In this document: positions 1 to 8,054 of the stretch, piece by piece | Layout: every line of letters starts with the position of its first letter | How positions within the stretch are numbered: position 1 is the first letter of the stretch | Source of the DNA: Streptomyces tuirus | GTDB taxonomy: Bacteria; Actinomycetota; Actinomycetes; Streptomycetales; Streptomycetaceae | DNA length: 64,000 bases | Assembly: GCF_014701095.1 (NCBI RefSeq) | Contig: NZ_AP023439.1 | Coordinates: 3,460,001 to 3,524,000 of the forward strand | Direction of reading: 5' to 3' | Notes under the pieces: model-generated | Seen by the model: only the letters and a program-made list of their open reading frames with translations | Databases searched by the model: none | Told to the model about the DNA's origin: nothing | Translations under genes and position numbers: made by a program

Positions 1-362
1 GACTCCGAGGTCAGCGTGAAGACGTCCAGGGTCACCTCGGGCTGCTCGAATGCCTCGCCGATGAGCGGGCCGAGCGTGACCATGCGGTCGGGCCGTTTAC
101 TGCTCGTCGGCGAGTGGATCTGCTGGGTCTTGATCACCCGGGATCCGCTCCCCTGGCGCGACTCGATCCAGCCCTCGCTCTTCAGCTCCCTGAGGACCCT
201 CTGCACGGTGTCGCGGGAGACGCTGAACTCGTCGGCCAGTTCGCGCTGCGGCGGGAGCAACGCGTGGAGGGGGTACCGCCCGTCGGCCATACGCGCCCGC
301 AGCTCACCCGCGACGCGCTCGAATGACCTGCCGCCGCCCTCGCCGGTGTGCCCCTCACTCAC
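1..362 (-). CDS. GntR-family transcriptional regulator, C-terminus cut off by window edge
   Basis: The first ~120 residues are present. After a short Gly-rich leader comes a winged helix-turn-helix typical of GntR regulators (FERVAGELRARMADG..., then LPPQRELADEFSVSRDTVQ and LRELKSEGWIESRQGSGSRV). The GTG at 362 is the first usable in-frame start and gives MSEGHTGEG. The effector domain lies outside the window, so the ligand and subfamily cannot be told. The downstream part (DVFTLTSES) resembles the segment following the DNA-binding domain in the two GntR genes at 1493-2377 and 2756-3661, so this may be a third, more diverged member of the same local family. It is divergent from the small membrane gene at 533, an arrangement repeated for devA. 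Confidence 0.85.
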   Translation of the reverse strand, partial: MSEGHTGEGGGRSFERVAGELRARMADGRYPLHALLPPQRELADEFSVSRDTVQRVLRELKSEGWIESRQGSGSRVIKTQQIHSPTSSKRPDRMVTLGPLIGEAFEQPEVTLDVFTLTSE

Positions 363-478
363 ACCGCGACCGTACCTCTTCGCACGGACAGCCAAACCAG
401 TTTCAGTCAACTCTGCGGCAAACTTGACGGCCGGTTAAGGGATCAACAGCCCGGGGCAGAACCACATTGCGACAACCA

Positions 479-490
479 GTCCAATTGGAC
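479..490. promoter_or_regulatory. 12-bp palindrome between divergent GntR gene and small membrane gene
   Basis: GTCCAATTGGAC is a perfect palindrome 43 bp upstream of the ATG at 533 and about 117 bp upstream of the GntR start at 362. It is followed by GCAAGTTGATCGCTTAAC, which contains an AAGTTG half-site like those in the devA and devE operators. It is a candidate binding site for the GntR protein encoded to the left. This is inference from position and symmetry only. Confidence 0.35.
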
Positions 491-532
491 CGCAAGTTGA
501 TCGCTTAACGGGAAGTGGTAGCTGGGGGCGCC

Positions 533-715
533 ATGAAACTCGTCCAACTGATGTCCGTGCTGTTCGGCATGACCTTCACCCGCCTGCTCGAGGCGCGCTA
601 CGGCTCGTCCGGCGTGCTGTGCCTGTTCCTCCTGGGAGTCGGCGTCAGAACCCGCAACCCCACGTGCCTGACCATCGCCGCCGTTCTCCTGGGTCTCCTG
701 CTGGCCCAGGACTAG
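533..715 (+). CDS. Small membrane protein (60 aa), paralogue of the product of 2531-2719
   Basis: A 60-residue hydrophobic protein starting MKLVQLMSVLFGMTF and ending LLGLLLAQD. It is predicted to have two short membrane segments around an ARYGSSGVLCLFLLGVGV core. The ATG at 533 is preferred to the GTG at 515 because that GTG lies directly on its own possible ribosome-binding site. The gene is divergent from a GntR gene and convergent with devB (35-bp gap). The protein at 2531-2719 has the same length and pattern (E.-.Y GP/SS G ...GL/CL.LL.VGV). No function is known to me; presence, size and duplication are seen, membrane location is inferred. Confidence 0.7.
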   Translation: MKLVQLMSVLFGMTFTRLLEARYGSSGVLCLFLLGVGVRTRNPTCLTIAAVLLGLLLAQD

Positions 716-749
716 CGGTCCCCGGTCAGCGGCCCGCCCCGTTCCTCGC

Positions 750-1493
750 TCACCCGCGCAGCACCCGCAGCAACGTCTCCAGGGACCCCACGACCGACTC
801 CGCCCCGGCTGCCAGCAGGAGCTTCGCCTTCCGCTCGTTGCGGGCGTAGCCCAGGAAGGGCACTCCGGCCCGCTCGGCCGCCTCGTGGTCCGTGGGGGCG
901 TCGCCGATCATCAACGCGTCCCCCGGCGCGGCGCCCATCGCCCGCAGCGCCCGGTTCAGGCAGTGCGGGTCGGGCTTCAGGTGGTGGAGTTCCTGGGTGC
1001 GGCCGTAGACGTGGGGGGCGAAGCAGTCGGCGAGGCCGCGTCCCGCGAGGTACGTGCGGACCACCCGTGGCGAGTTGTTCGTGGTGATCGCCAGGCGTGA
1101 TCCCACCGCCGTCCAGGTGCGGATCAGCGGATCGGCGTACGGGGTCGGCATCGCCGAGGACGCGGCCCGCAGCTCCTCCTGGGTGAGGCGTTCCTCCAGC
1201 TCGGCGACGAGGTCGCTGCCGGGGTGCCGGCGGTCCACGGCGCGCAGGACCGCGTGCGGGTCGAGCGACTCGCGCTCGGTCTCCGTGAGCAGGCCGTGCA
1301 GCCCACGGCCCTCCAGCCAGGACACCAAATCGCCCGAGACCCGCTCCGCCGAGTGCCCGGCGAACAGGCGGCAGATGGGCCCGTCGAAGTCCCACAGCAC
1401 GACATGGGCACGTCCGATGCGCTCGCGGAGTCGGTCCGGATCGTTCTCGGTCGGGATGTGCACCGCACCAGTCTGCTTCGTATCAGAAGTCAC
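750..1493 (-). CDS. devB: HAD-superfamily hydrolase DevB
   Basis: A 247-residue haloacid dehalogenase-like hydrolase with all four motifs: VLWDFDGPI near residue 33 (nucleophile Asp and acid/base Asp), TTNNS (motif II Thr), HLKPDP (motif III Lys) and MIGDAPTD (motif IV acids). It is likely a small-molecule phosphatase. The GTG start at 1493 overlaps the TAG stop of devA by one base (TAGTG), so translation is coupled. The ORF stays open upstream inside devA, but that part is out-of-frame devA sequence. In S. coelicolor the devA-devB pair is known to be co-transcribed and needed for aerial development; that identity rests on my recall of the family and on gene order. The substrate is unknown. 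Confidence 0.85.
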   Translation of the reverse strand: MTSDTKQTGAVHIPTENDPDRLRERIGRAHVVLWDFDGPICRLFAGHSAERVSGDLVSWLEGRGLHGLLTETERESLDPHAVLRAVDRRHPGSDLVAELEERLTQEELRAASSAMPTPYADPLIRTWTAVGSRLAITTNNSPRVVRTYLAGRGLADCFAPHVYGRTQELHHLKPDPHCLNRALRAMGAAPGDALMIGDAPTDHEAAERAGVPFLGYARNERKAKLLLAAGAESVVGSLETLLRVLRG

Positions 1494-2377
1494 TAGGAGA
1501 GTGTCAGGTCCGACGTGATGGTTTCCCAGAGGGCGTTGAACCACTTCTGGGATTCCTTCACGAACGCCTCGTCCCGGCGGCCCGTGCGCTTCACGAAGGA
1601 GAACAGGAGGGACTGGGAGCCGAGGACGTCGTACATGTCCAGGGTCTGGCTGCCCCACTCCTCCTCGCGCCTGGTCAGCATGTAGTAGCCGATCAGGGCC
1701 TCCTCCTCGTTGAGGAGGTACAGCTTCACCGGCGGGGTGAACGGCAGCGCGCGGAAGGTGACGTGGACGTCGATGCCGTGCGTCGAGCGCAGCGCCTTCA
1801 GGTTGTGCTGGAGGACCTGCCCCTGGGCGTTGCGCATCGCCAGCCAGCGCTGGTGGACCGGGTTGTCGTCGCCGTGGGCCTCGACCGGGACCGGGAAGGC
1901 CAGCTCGATGTCCCGGGAGGGGACCAGGATGCGGACGTCGATCGACTCGGGACGGATGCGGCCCTCGTGGATCAGGCGCAGCGGCTCACCGATGGCGACC
2001 ATCAGCGTCTCCGCGGTGTGGCAGACCACGTCGACGCGTACGTGCGGCGCCGAGAAGGCCTCCGTCAGTCGGGGGGCGAGGCCCACCATCGTCGGCTGGG
2101 GCTCCCCCCGGACCGGCTCCGGGGCCGCGATCCGCGGTGGGCTGCCCTTGCTGACGTTGGTGAGGAGGCCGTCCTCCTGGAGGGCGCGCAGGGCCTGGCG
2201 GACGGCGCCGCGCTCCACGCCGAACTCCTCCGCGAGTTCGGCCTGGGTGGGCAGGCGATCCCCCGGCTTGAGCTCACCGGCCCGGATGCGTTGCCGCAGG
2301 ATGTCGGCGATCTCCTGGGGCGAGGGCCTTCTGCTGCCGTTCACTGCCACGTTCTCCGCCACGCTCTCCTGGGTCAC
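1493..2377 (-). CDS. devA: GntR-like developmental regulator DevA
   Basis: A regulator of about 294 residues. The N-terminal winged HTH (IADILRQRIRAGELKPGDRLPT, AELAEEFGVERGAVRQALRAL) is followed by a large C-terminal domain (VDVRILVPSRDIELAFPVPVE..., ALPFTPPVKLYLLN). That domain is shared almost unchanged with the protein at 2756-3661 but is not a standard FadR/HutC effector domain; it resembles a phospholipase-D-like regulatory fold. The open frame begins at a TTG (2383); GTG at 2377 is the first standard start, and GTGs further in cannot be excluded. Homologues in S. coelicolor (DevA) are required for normal aerial hyphae and sporulation. It overlaps devB and is divergent from the small membrane gene at 2531, with a palindromic operator between them. 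Confidence 0.85.
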   Translation of the reverse strand: MTQESVAENVAVNGSRRPSPQEIADILRQRIRAGELKPGDRLPTQAELAEEFGVERGAVRQALRALQEDGLLTNVSKGSPPRIAAPEPVRGEPQPTMVGLAPRLTEAFSAPHVRVDVVCHTAETLMVAIGEPLRLIHEGRIRPESIDVRILVPSRDIELAFPVPVEAHGDDNPVHQRWLAMRNAQGQVLQHNLKALRSTHGIDVHVTFRALPFTPPVKLYLLNEEEALIGYYMLTRREEEWGSQTLDMYDVLGSQSLLFSFVKRTGRRDEAFVKESQKWFNALWETITSDLTLS

Positions 2378-2462
2378 GACCAAACGCTACAACTCTGATC
2401 CATCTGGCGGGAGTTGTTTGGAAGTTGTTTATGACTAGGGGCCAAGTGGGGACAACTTAATC

Positions 2463-2481
2463 AGAGTTGGTTGCCAACTTC
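2463..2481. promoter_or_regulatory. Candidate DevA/DevE operator (inverted repeat)
   Basis: AGAGTTGGTTGCCAACTTC has arms GAGTTGG and CCAACTT(C) around a 3-bp centre. It lies 86 bp upstream of devA and 50 bp before the small membrane gene at 2531. The same 19-bp pattern recurs upstream of devE at 3744-3762. Further GAGTTG/GAAGTTG half-sites surround it between 2410 and 2500. Binding by DevA and/or DevE is inferred from the shared site and near-identical DNA-binding domains. Confidence 0.55.
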
Positions 2482-2530
2482 TCGGAGTTGGCGGAAGTTT
2501 TGCTTCCGGACTTCCGAAGGGGGAACACCG

Positions 2531-2719
2531 ATGCCCGCCCTCGCTCTCCTCTCCGCCGCCTTCGTCGTCGCCTTCGAACAGCTCGTCCAGTGGAAGTACG
2601 GTCCGGCCGGCCTCGTCGGCCTGATCCTGCTCACCGTGGGCGTCAAGGCCAAGAGCCCGGCCGTCAGCTCCGCGGGAGCGGTCGTGCTCGCGCTGCTGAT
2701 GACGGGGCCCGCCCGATGA
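2531..2719 (+). CDS. Small membrane protein (62 aa) next to devA/devE
   Basis: A 62-residue protein starting MPALALLSAAFVVAF, with a WKYGPAGLVGLILLTVGVK core and a second hydrophobic stretch VVLALLMTG; probably two membrane segments. AAGGGGG seven bases before the ATG is a good ribosome-binding site. It is a paralogue of the 60-residue protein at 533-715, and both sit divergent to a GntR gene. It is convergent with devE (36-bp gap) and divergent from devA, so the operator at 2463 probably controls it. Function unknown; coupling to the Dev regulators is inferred from the repeated arrangement. Confidence 0.75.
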   Translation: MPALALLSAAFVVAFEQLVQWKYGPAGLVGLILLTVGVKAKSPAVSSAGAVVLALLMTGPAR

Positions 2720-2755
2720 ACCACCGCACCGCCCCGGAACGACCCGTGGGAGACG

Positions 2756-3661
2756 TCAGATCGTGAGCACCAGCTCCGAACTGATCGTCTCCCACAGTGC
2801 GTTGAACCACAGATGTGACTGCTCCACGAACGTCGTGTCGCGCAGCCCGGCGCCCTGCTCGAAGGAGAACAGCATCGACCGGGTGCCCTGGGCGTCGTAC
2901 AACGCCGGCTGTTCGTGATCGGCCTCGGCCTCCCGGCGCGTCAGCGTGTAGTAGGCGAACAGCGCCTCCGTGCCGTTGAGCAGGTACAGCTTCACCGGCG
3001 GGGTGAAGGGCAGCGCCCGGAACGTCACGTGCACGTCGATGCCGTGGGTGGCGCGCAGGGCCAGCAGGTTGTGCTGGAGGACCTGCCCCTGGGCGTTGCG
3101 CATCGCCAGCCACCGCTCGTGCACCCAGTCGTCGCCGCCCCCCTCGACCGGCACCGGGAAGGCCAGGTCGATGTCCCGGCTGGGCAGCAGCACCCGGACG
3201 TCGACCTTGGCCGGTTTCAGCCGTCCGGCGTGGATCTGGCGCAGCGGCTCACCGATGGCGAGCGTGAGGGAGATGGACGTCAGGCACACGGCGTCGATCT
3301 CGACGTGCTCCGCGCCGAACGCCGCCGCTATCCGGGGGGCGAGGGCCACCGTCGTGGGCAGCGGAGGAGCCTCCGGGCCGGTCAGCGGCCCGACGGGGTC
3401 GGGGGCGACGGTCGCCGGACTGCCCTTGGACACGTTGGTGAGCAGCCGCTCGGACTGCAGGATGCGCAGCGCCTGCCGCACCGCCCCGCGCTCGACACCG
3501 AACTCGTGGGCCAGCTGGGCCTGGGTGGGCATGCGCGCACCCGGCCGCAGCGCCCCCGACCTGATCCGGGCACGCAGCTCCTCGGCCACCTCGTGATGTG
3601 TTCTCTGTGGCCGCTGCGACCTCTTCCGTCCAGTGACGGAGTCGTGTTCCGGGTCCACCAC
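2756..3661 (-). CDS. devE: GntR-like regulator DevE, paralogue of DevA
   Basis: About 301 residues, same architecture as DevA: winged HTH (LRARIRSGALRPGARMPT, QLAHEFGVERGAVRQALRIL) then the shared C-terminal domain, with long identical blocks such as RWLAMRNAQGQVLQHN and FRALPFTPPVKLYLLN. The frame opens at a TTG (3673); GTG at 3661 is preferred, with GTG 3658 possible. Its promoter region carries the perfect palindrome at 3744-3762. Identity with S. coelicolor devE is by recall and position (one small gene away from devA). Its distinct role is not evident from sequence. The near-identical recognition helices suggest that DevA and DevE can bind the same sites. Confidence 0.78.
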   Translation of the reverse strand: MVDPEHDSVTGRKRSQRPQRTHHEVAEELRARIRSGALRPGARMPTQAQLAHEFGVERGAVRQALRILQSERLLTNVSKGSPATVAPDPVGPLTGPEAPPLPTTVALAPRIAAAFGAEHVEIDAVCLTSISLTLAIGEPLRQIHAGRLKPAKVDVRVLLPSRDIDLAFPVPVEGGGDDWVHERWLAMRNAQGQVLQHNLLALRATHGIDVHVTFRALPFTPPVKLYLLNGTEALFAYYTLTRREAEADHEQPALYDAQGTRSMLFSFEQGAGLRDTTFVEQSHLWFNALWETISSELVLTI

Positions 3662-3743
3662 TGCACAGTACAACTTCCCGCCATCTTTGGGCAGTTCAAG
3701 GAAAGGTGGTTATGAGCCGCTTCCAAGCGGAGATAAGTACAGT

Positions 3744-3762
3744 GAAGTTGGTCGCCAACTTC
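3744..3762. promoter_or_regulatory. Perfect 8-3-8 palindrome upstream of devE
   Basis: GAAGTTGGTCGCCAACTTC consists of two 8-bp arms, GAAGTTGG and CCAACTTC, around TCG. It lies 82 bp upstream of the chosen devE start and closely matches the devA site at 2463-2481. This fits a dimeric GntR operator, giving auto- or cross-regulation. The remaining bases to the next gene (3763-3920) show no gene. Confidence 0.6.
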
Positions 3763-3920
3763 GGGCACATGGTCAGACCTTCAGGGGGTTGGCCACCCGC
3801 CAGGGACTCCCTTCCGGAGGGGAGCCGGGAGTCCCGCCCGGCCGGCACGGCCGCACGACAACCACAACAGAACAGCTCGCTACGGATGCGGGTCCCAGCA
3901 CACCGGCAGGAGGGAGCGGC

Positions 3921-5183
3921 TCAGAACAGGTCCGGGCACCAAGGCCGCCTGGACGTACGCAGCAGGGCGTCGGCCTTCCGGGCGGCGCCCGCTCGTTCTT
4001 CGCGCACCCGGCCCAGCGCCGCCAGCCGCACCGCCGACTCGTCCCCGAGCCACAGTGCCCCCAACTCGCCCAGTCCCAGCTCGAGTTCCGCGCTCTCGCC
4101 GGTCGGCGTGCAGGACGCCCCCTCGGGCGAGGCCTCCAGCCGGTAGCGCCCGCCGGTCAGCCCGTCCACACCGGCGACCTCCAGCACCAGCGCCCCCGTG
4201 CCCTCGTACGTCCGCGCCTCCAGCGCCCGTTCGACGTCCAGGACGCGCACCCACAGCCAGTCGGCCAGCGAAGTGATCCTGGCCGCCCGCGGATCGGGCA
4301 GGAGGTGCGGGAGCAGATCGTCGGGCGCCCGCTGGCCGCTCTTCACCGTCACGACCCAGTCGACGGAGCAGACGTACTCCCACAGCGCGCGTTCCGCGGC
4401 CGGTGTCACTCCGGTGAGCCACCGCACGGTCGCCGTGTTCAACGGCTGCTTGGCGTCACCCCAGTTGTCGTCCACCTCGTAGGCGGCCATTCCCTCGACC
4501 TCGCCGGACGCCGAGCGGTACACGGCGAAGAAGGGCGGCTTCCACGAACTGTCCCACGGCAGGGCCCCGGTCTGCGCCCGCCACCAGAACTCGGAGCGGT
4601 CGATCGCGCCGGGCCGGCCGCGGCGCAGCCGCTCGTGCAGCTCGGGGCCGAGCTTGCGGACGTCCTCGCCCTCCACCAGGTCGACCCGCCCGCCGTCCGC
4701 CGGGCCCGCCCAGCGGGCGTCGAGGCCGGCGCGCGGCACGTCGACCGTCCACTCCGCCATCCAGGTCGCGGGCCCGAAGCCGTAGCGGCCGTAGATCGGG
4801 TACTCGGCGGCGATCAGCGTCGCGGCCACGTCCCCGCGCTCCTTCGCGGCTGCCAGGTCCCGCGCCATCATGCGGCTGAGCAGCCCGCGACGACGGTGGG
4901 TGGCGGTGACGGTGACCCCCGAGATCGCGTCGGCCGCGACGCTCGCGCCGCCCACGGCCGTGAGCTCCTGGTCGAAGGACCGGAAGGTCGCCACACACCT
5001 GCCGCGGTCGAAGGCTCCGAGGCAGCGGCCTTCCACGAACCGCTCGCGCCGGCCCTCGACCTCCTCGTCGGTCACAGGAGCCGCCCGCAGAAAGCCGGTG
5101 TTCACGGCACGCAGCCAGTCGGCGAACTCGGATTCCGCGATCGGGCGTACGTCGATGTCGTCGGCGCCGGGTATGGGGGTCAT
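3921..5183 (-). CDS. Eis-family GNAT N-acetyltransferase
   Basis: A 420-residue protein with the three-part Eis layout: an N-terminal GNAT domain with acetyl-CoA motif [17 protein letters not shown] (about residues 90-106), a second GNAT-like fold with WWRAQTG...YEVDDNW, and a C-terminal SCP2-like domain ending in CPDLF. The terminal Phe carboxylate is the catalytic base in mycobacterial Eis. Family members acetylate amines on aminoglycosides, peptides or polyamines with acetyl-CoA; the natural substrate here is unknown. ATG at 5183 gives the usual family length. It stands alone; rsiG starts further upstream on the same strand. Confidence 0.85.
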   Translation of the reverse strand: MTPIPGADDIDVRPIAESEFADWLRAVNTGFLRAAPVTDEEVEGRRERFVEGRCLGAFDRGRCVATFRSFDQELTAVGGASVAADAISGVTVTATHRRRGLLSRMMARDLAAAKERGDVAATLIAAEYPIYGRYGFGPATWMAEWTVDVPRAGLDARWAGPADGGRVDLVEGEDVRKLGPELHERLRRGRPGAIDRSEFWWRAQTGALPWDSSWKPPFFAVYRSASGEVEGMAAYEVDDNWGDAKQPLNTATVRWLTGVTPAAERALWEYVCSVDWVVTVKSGQRAPDDLLPHLLPDPRAARITSLADWLWVRVLDVERALEARTYEGTGALVLEVAGVDGLTGGRYRLEASPEGASCTPTGESAELELGLGELGALWLGDESAVRLAALGRVREERAGAARKADALLRTSRRPWCPDLF

Positions 5184-5270
5184 GAACTCACGCTAGGCGG
5201 AGGGCCGGTCGGTGTCGCGCCAATATCCGACCGCCGGCCCTCCCACATCGCGTCCCTGCCCTGGGACGGA

Positions 5271-5903
5271 TCAGACCAGCAGGTCCTCGACCTGCGCCTC
5301 CCCCTCGCGGTAGCGGCGCGCGATCTCCGCGCTGCACTCGTCGGCCGTGCGCTGGAGCCGCTGGCGGCGCCGGGAGACCTGCTGCTCGTGGCGCTCCAGC
5401 CGCCCCATCGCCGCGCTCAGCTCCAGGTCCGTACGCGCGCCGAGGTCGGACAGCTCCACCTCGGCGAGCATCTCGGCGGCCAGCCGCCGGTACTCCTCGC
5501 CCTGCGGGGTGCCCAGGGTGACGTGACGGGCGGAGGAGCGGTGCCGTGCCGGGGCGTCCCGCAGGATCTCCGCCAGCCGCTCCACCACCGAGGCCTCCTC
5601 GGACACCGCCACGGAAGCCCCGCCCGCCGGCGTACGCCGGTCCACCTCCGCGCGCAGGATGTCGATCCGCCCCTGGAGCAGCCGCCGCAGATAGCTGAGG
5701 TCGGCCTCGTCGCGCTGGGCCTCGCGGCGCAGCGTGCGCAGCTCGGGCAGGCTCAGCGCGGGCATCTCCGGTCCGGGGGCGTCCGAGGGCAGCCGCGGGC
5801 TGTCCGTGCGCTGTGTGGGCGGCCGGTGGTACTCCGACGCGCCCCTCCCCGTGTACGTCGACCAGACAGCCGCCTGCTGCTGTCCGGTGCTTGATGTGCT
5901 CAT
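5271..5903 (-). CDS. rsiG: RsiG, c-di-GMP-dependent anti-sigma factor for WhiG
   Basis: A 210-residue, largely alpha-helical protein containing two copies of the c-di-GMP-binding signature E(X)3S(X)2R(X)3Q(X)3D: E66-S70-R73-Q77-D81 and E173-S177-R180-Q184-D188, each on a predicted coiled-coil helix. This twin signature is diagnostic of RsiG, which binds a c-di-GMP dimer and then sequesters the sporulation sigma factor WhiG. Residues 1-45 are low-complexity and probably disordered. ATG at 5903 has GAGG upstream; the frame stays open further upstream, but that stretch lacks family similarity. The intergenic region to dtd (5904-6114) holds the divergent promoters. Confidence 0.9.
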   Translation of the reverse strand: MSTSSTGQQQAAVWSTYTGRGASEYHRPPTQRTDSPRLPSDAPGPEMPALSLPELRTLRREAQRDEADLSYLRRLLQGRIDILRAEVDRRTPAGGASVAVSEEASVVERLAEILRDAPARHRSSARHVTLGTPQGEEYRRLAAEMLAEVELSDLGARTDLELSAAMGRLERHEQQVSRRRQRLQRTADECSAEIARRYREGEAQVEDLLV

Positions 5904-6114
5904 GTGCCTCAACCGTCCCCTCGACCGGTGTGTGCAAGCATCGTGCCACCCCAAGTGGCCGCTATGGGAACGAGTGCCCCCGATAGACCCCAGATGGGCG
6001 GTATAGCAGCAAAATACGTCCGTGCAGGGGCTGTTGGCGCCCGCGCAAACCACCCTTTCGGTGCATCCGCCGACCACCCGCGGCGCCGATGTCACCGCCC
6101 TGCATGATGGACGT

Positions 6115-6540
6115 ATGCGAGCAGTGGTGCAGAGGGTGGACGGCGCGAGCGTCGTCGTGGACGGCGAGACCGTGGGCGCGATCGAGGGCGAGGGGCTGTG
6201 CGTCCTCGTCGGCGTCACCCACGAGGACACCAAGGAGAAGGCGGCCCAGCTGGCCCGCAAGCTCTGGTCGATCCGCATGCTGCACGACGAGAAGTCGTGC
6301 AGCGACATCGACGCCCCGCTCCTGGTGATCAGCCAGTTCACCCTCTACGGCGACGCCCGCAAGGGCCGCCGCCCCACCTGGAACGCCGCGGCCCCCGGCG
6401 ACGTGGCCGAACCCCTCGTCGACGAGGTGGTCGCCCAGCTGCGCTCCCTGGGCGCGACGGTGGCCACGGGCCGCTTCGGGGCGGCGATGCGCGTATCACT
6501 GACGAACGACGGCCCGTTCACCGTGCAGATCGAAATCTGA
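6115..6540 (+). CDS. dtd: D-aminoacyl-tRNA deacylase
   Basis: A 141-residue DTD-family enzyme that hydrolyses D-amino acids wrongly attached to tRNA. Diagnostic elements are present: MRAVVQRV start, SQFTLYGD (active-site SQFT) and the TNDGPFT Gly-cis-Pro motif near the C-terminus. The length is normal for the family. ATG at 6115 starts the conserved N-terminus. No Shine-Dalgarno is visible, and a CATGAT -10-like hexamer ends 6 bp upstream, so the mRNA may be leaderless. It is divergent from rsiG and convergent with ygfZ. Confidence 0.92.
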   Translation: MRAVVQRVDGASVVVDGETVGAIEGEGLCVLVGVTHEDTKEKAAQLARKLWSIRMLHDEKSCSDIDAPLLVISQFTLYGDARKGRRPTWNAAAPGDVAEPLVDEVVAQLRSLGATVATGRFGAAMRVSLTNDGPFTVQIEI

Positions 6541-6589
6541 CCCGAAAGATCTACAAGCGTCGGCCGGGCCGGAGATCCACCAGGAGGGT

Positions 6590-7555
6590 CTACGGCTGGA
6601 CGACGACTTCCTGGGCCGCCGCCGTGTCCCCCGCCACCAGCGGGGCGTCCACCGCCACGTTCCGCTTCACCAGGGCGAGGGCGACCGGGCCCAGCTCGTG
6701 GTGACGGGCGGACGTCGTGACGAAGCCGACCTTGCGGCCGTCGGGACCGTCGTCCGCGAGCCGGAGCTCCGTGCCGGCCACGGGCAGATGGACCTCGCTG
6801 CCGTCCAGGTGCAGGAAGACCAGCCGGCGCGGCGGCTTGCCCAGGTTCTGCACCCGGGCGACCGTCTCCTGCCCCCGGTAGCAGCCCTTCTGCAGATGCA
6901 CCGCCGAGCCGATCCAGCCCAGCTCGTGCGGGATGGTGCGGTGGTCGGTCTCGAAACCGAGCCGGGGCCGGTACTGCTCCACGCGCAGCGCCTCGTAGGC
7001 GAGGATCCCGGCGGGCGGCCCGGCCTGCTCGGCGAACGCCTCCAGGTCGGCACGCGGCAGGAACAGGTCCCGGCCGTGCGGCGTCTCCCGTACGACGACG
7101 TCCTCGGGGACCGGGGCGATGGAGCCGGCCGGGAGGTGCACGACCGCGATGTCGGCCGTGCGGTCGGCGACCTCGACCTTGTAGAAGAACTTCATCGACT
7201 CCAGGTAGGCGATCAGCGCCTCCTGGGTGCCCGGCTCCACATGGGCCCAGACCGTCGCGCCGTCGTCGACGAGGTACAGGGCGTGCTCGATGTGGCCGTT
7301 CGCGGAGAGGATCAGCGCCTCGGTCGCCTGACCCGCCGGGAGATCGCTGACGTGCTGGGTGAGCAGCAGGTGCAGCCAGGCGAGCCGGTCCTCGCCGGTG
7401 ACGGCGACGACCCCCCGGTGCGAGAGGTCCACGAATCCGGTGCCGTCGGCGAGGGCGCGCTGCTCACGGAACAGATCGCCGTAGTGGGCGGCGACACCTT
7501 CGTCCACGCCCTCGGCGGGGACGGCGCCGGGCAGGGTCAGCAGGGGGCTCTTCAT
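6590..7555 (-). CDS. ygfZ: YgfZ/GcvT-like folate-binding protein
   Basis: 321 residues with the signature KGCYRGQE (about residues 222-229) that defines the YgfZ family, related to the glycine-cleavage T protein. The Cys in this motif is the conserved functional residue. Family members bind tetrahydrofolate and support maintenance of Fe-S enzymes such as MiaB. ATG at 7555 begins MKSPLLTLPG. It follows nur on the same strand (10-bp gap) and may be co-transcribed. The link to iron-sulfur repair is family knowledge. Confidence 0.88.
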   Translation of the reverse strand: MKSPLLTLPGAVPAEGVDEGVAAHYGDLFREQRALADGTGFVDLSHRGVVAVTGEDRLAWLHLLLTQHVSDLPAGQATEALILSANGHIEHALYLVDDGATVWAHVEPGTQEALIAYLESMKFFYKVEVADRTADIAVVHLPAGSIAPVPEDVVVRETPHGRDLFLPRADLEAFAEQAGPPAGILAYEALRVEQYRPRLGFETDHRTIPHELGWIGSAVHLQKGCYRGQETVARVQNLGKPPRRLVFLHLDGSEVHLPVAGTELRLADDGPDGRKVGFVTTSARHHELGPVALALVKRNVAVDAPLVAGDTAAAQEVVVQP

Positions 7556-7565
7556 ATCCGTAAGC

Positions 7566-8003
7566 CTACGACTCGGTAGTTGAAGCCTTGAGCGTGCAGT
7601 CCTCGCACCGGCCGAAGATCGCGAAGTGCTTCATGTCGGTGTCGAATCCGAAGGTCTGCCGCAGCTTGGCGGTGAACTCGGCGGCCACCGAGACGTCCGC
7701 CTCGATCACGTTCTGGCAGTCCCGGCAGACCAGGTGGATGTGATGGTGCCGGTCCGCGAGGTGGTACGTCGGTGCCCCGTGCCCCAGATGCGCGTGGCTG
7801 ACCAGACCGAGCTCCTCCAGGAGCTCCAGCGTCCGGTACACCGTCGAAATGTTGACCCCCGACGCCGTCTTCCTCACTTCCACGAGGATGTCGTCGGGGG
7901 TCGCGTGCTCAAGGGTGTCCACGGCTTCGAGCACGAGTTGCCGCTGCGGGGTCAGCCGGTAGCCGCGCTGCCGCAGATCGCTCTTCCAGTCGGTGCTCAC
8001 CAC
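7566..8003 (-). CDS. nur: Nur, nickel-responsive Fur-family repressor
   Basis: A 145-residue Fur-family protein: N-terminal winged helix (DLRQRGYRLTPQRQLVLEAV, VNISTVYRTLELLEELGLV) and C-terminal dimerisation domain with the His cluster ADRHHHIHLVC and two Cys pairs (CRDC, CEDC). The sequence closely matches my memory of S. coelicolor Nur. Nur binds Ni(II) and represses sodF and nickel uptake genes. Two adjacent GTG codons (8003, 8000) are possible; 8003 gives MVSTDWKSD, the expected start. A TTG two codons upstream of it (8009) is less likely. Its targets do not lie in this window. Confidence 0.92.
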   Translation of the reverse strand: MVSTDWKSDLRQRGYRLTPQRQLVLEAVDTLEHATPDDILVEVRKTASGVNISTVYRTLELLEELGLVSHAHLGHGAPTYHLADRHHHIHLVCRDCQNVIEADVSVAAEFTAKLRQTFGFDTDMKHFAIFGRCEDCTLKASTTES

Positions 8004-8054
8004 ACCCAAGAGTCTAGGTGCACTCGCGTGCGACCGGTCGAGGAAGGCGGGGGC

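Noticed and set aside
3633-5894. 753-codon plus-strand open frame
   Set aside because: It lies antisense to devE, the Eis-like gene and rsiG; its sequence is low-complexity Arg/Gly/Pro with no family, typical of GC-rich shadow frames.
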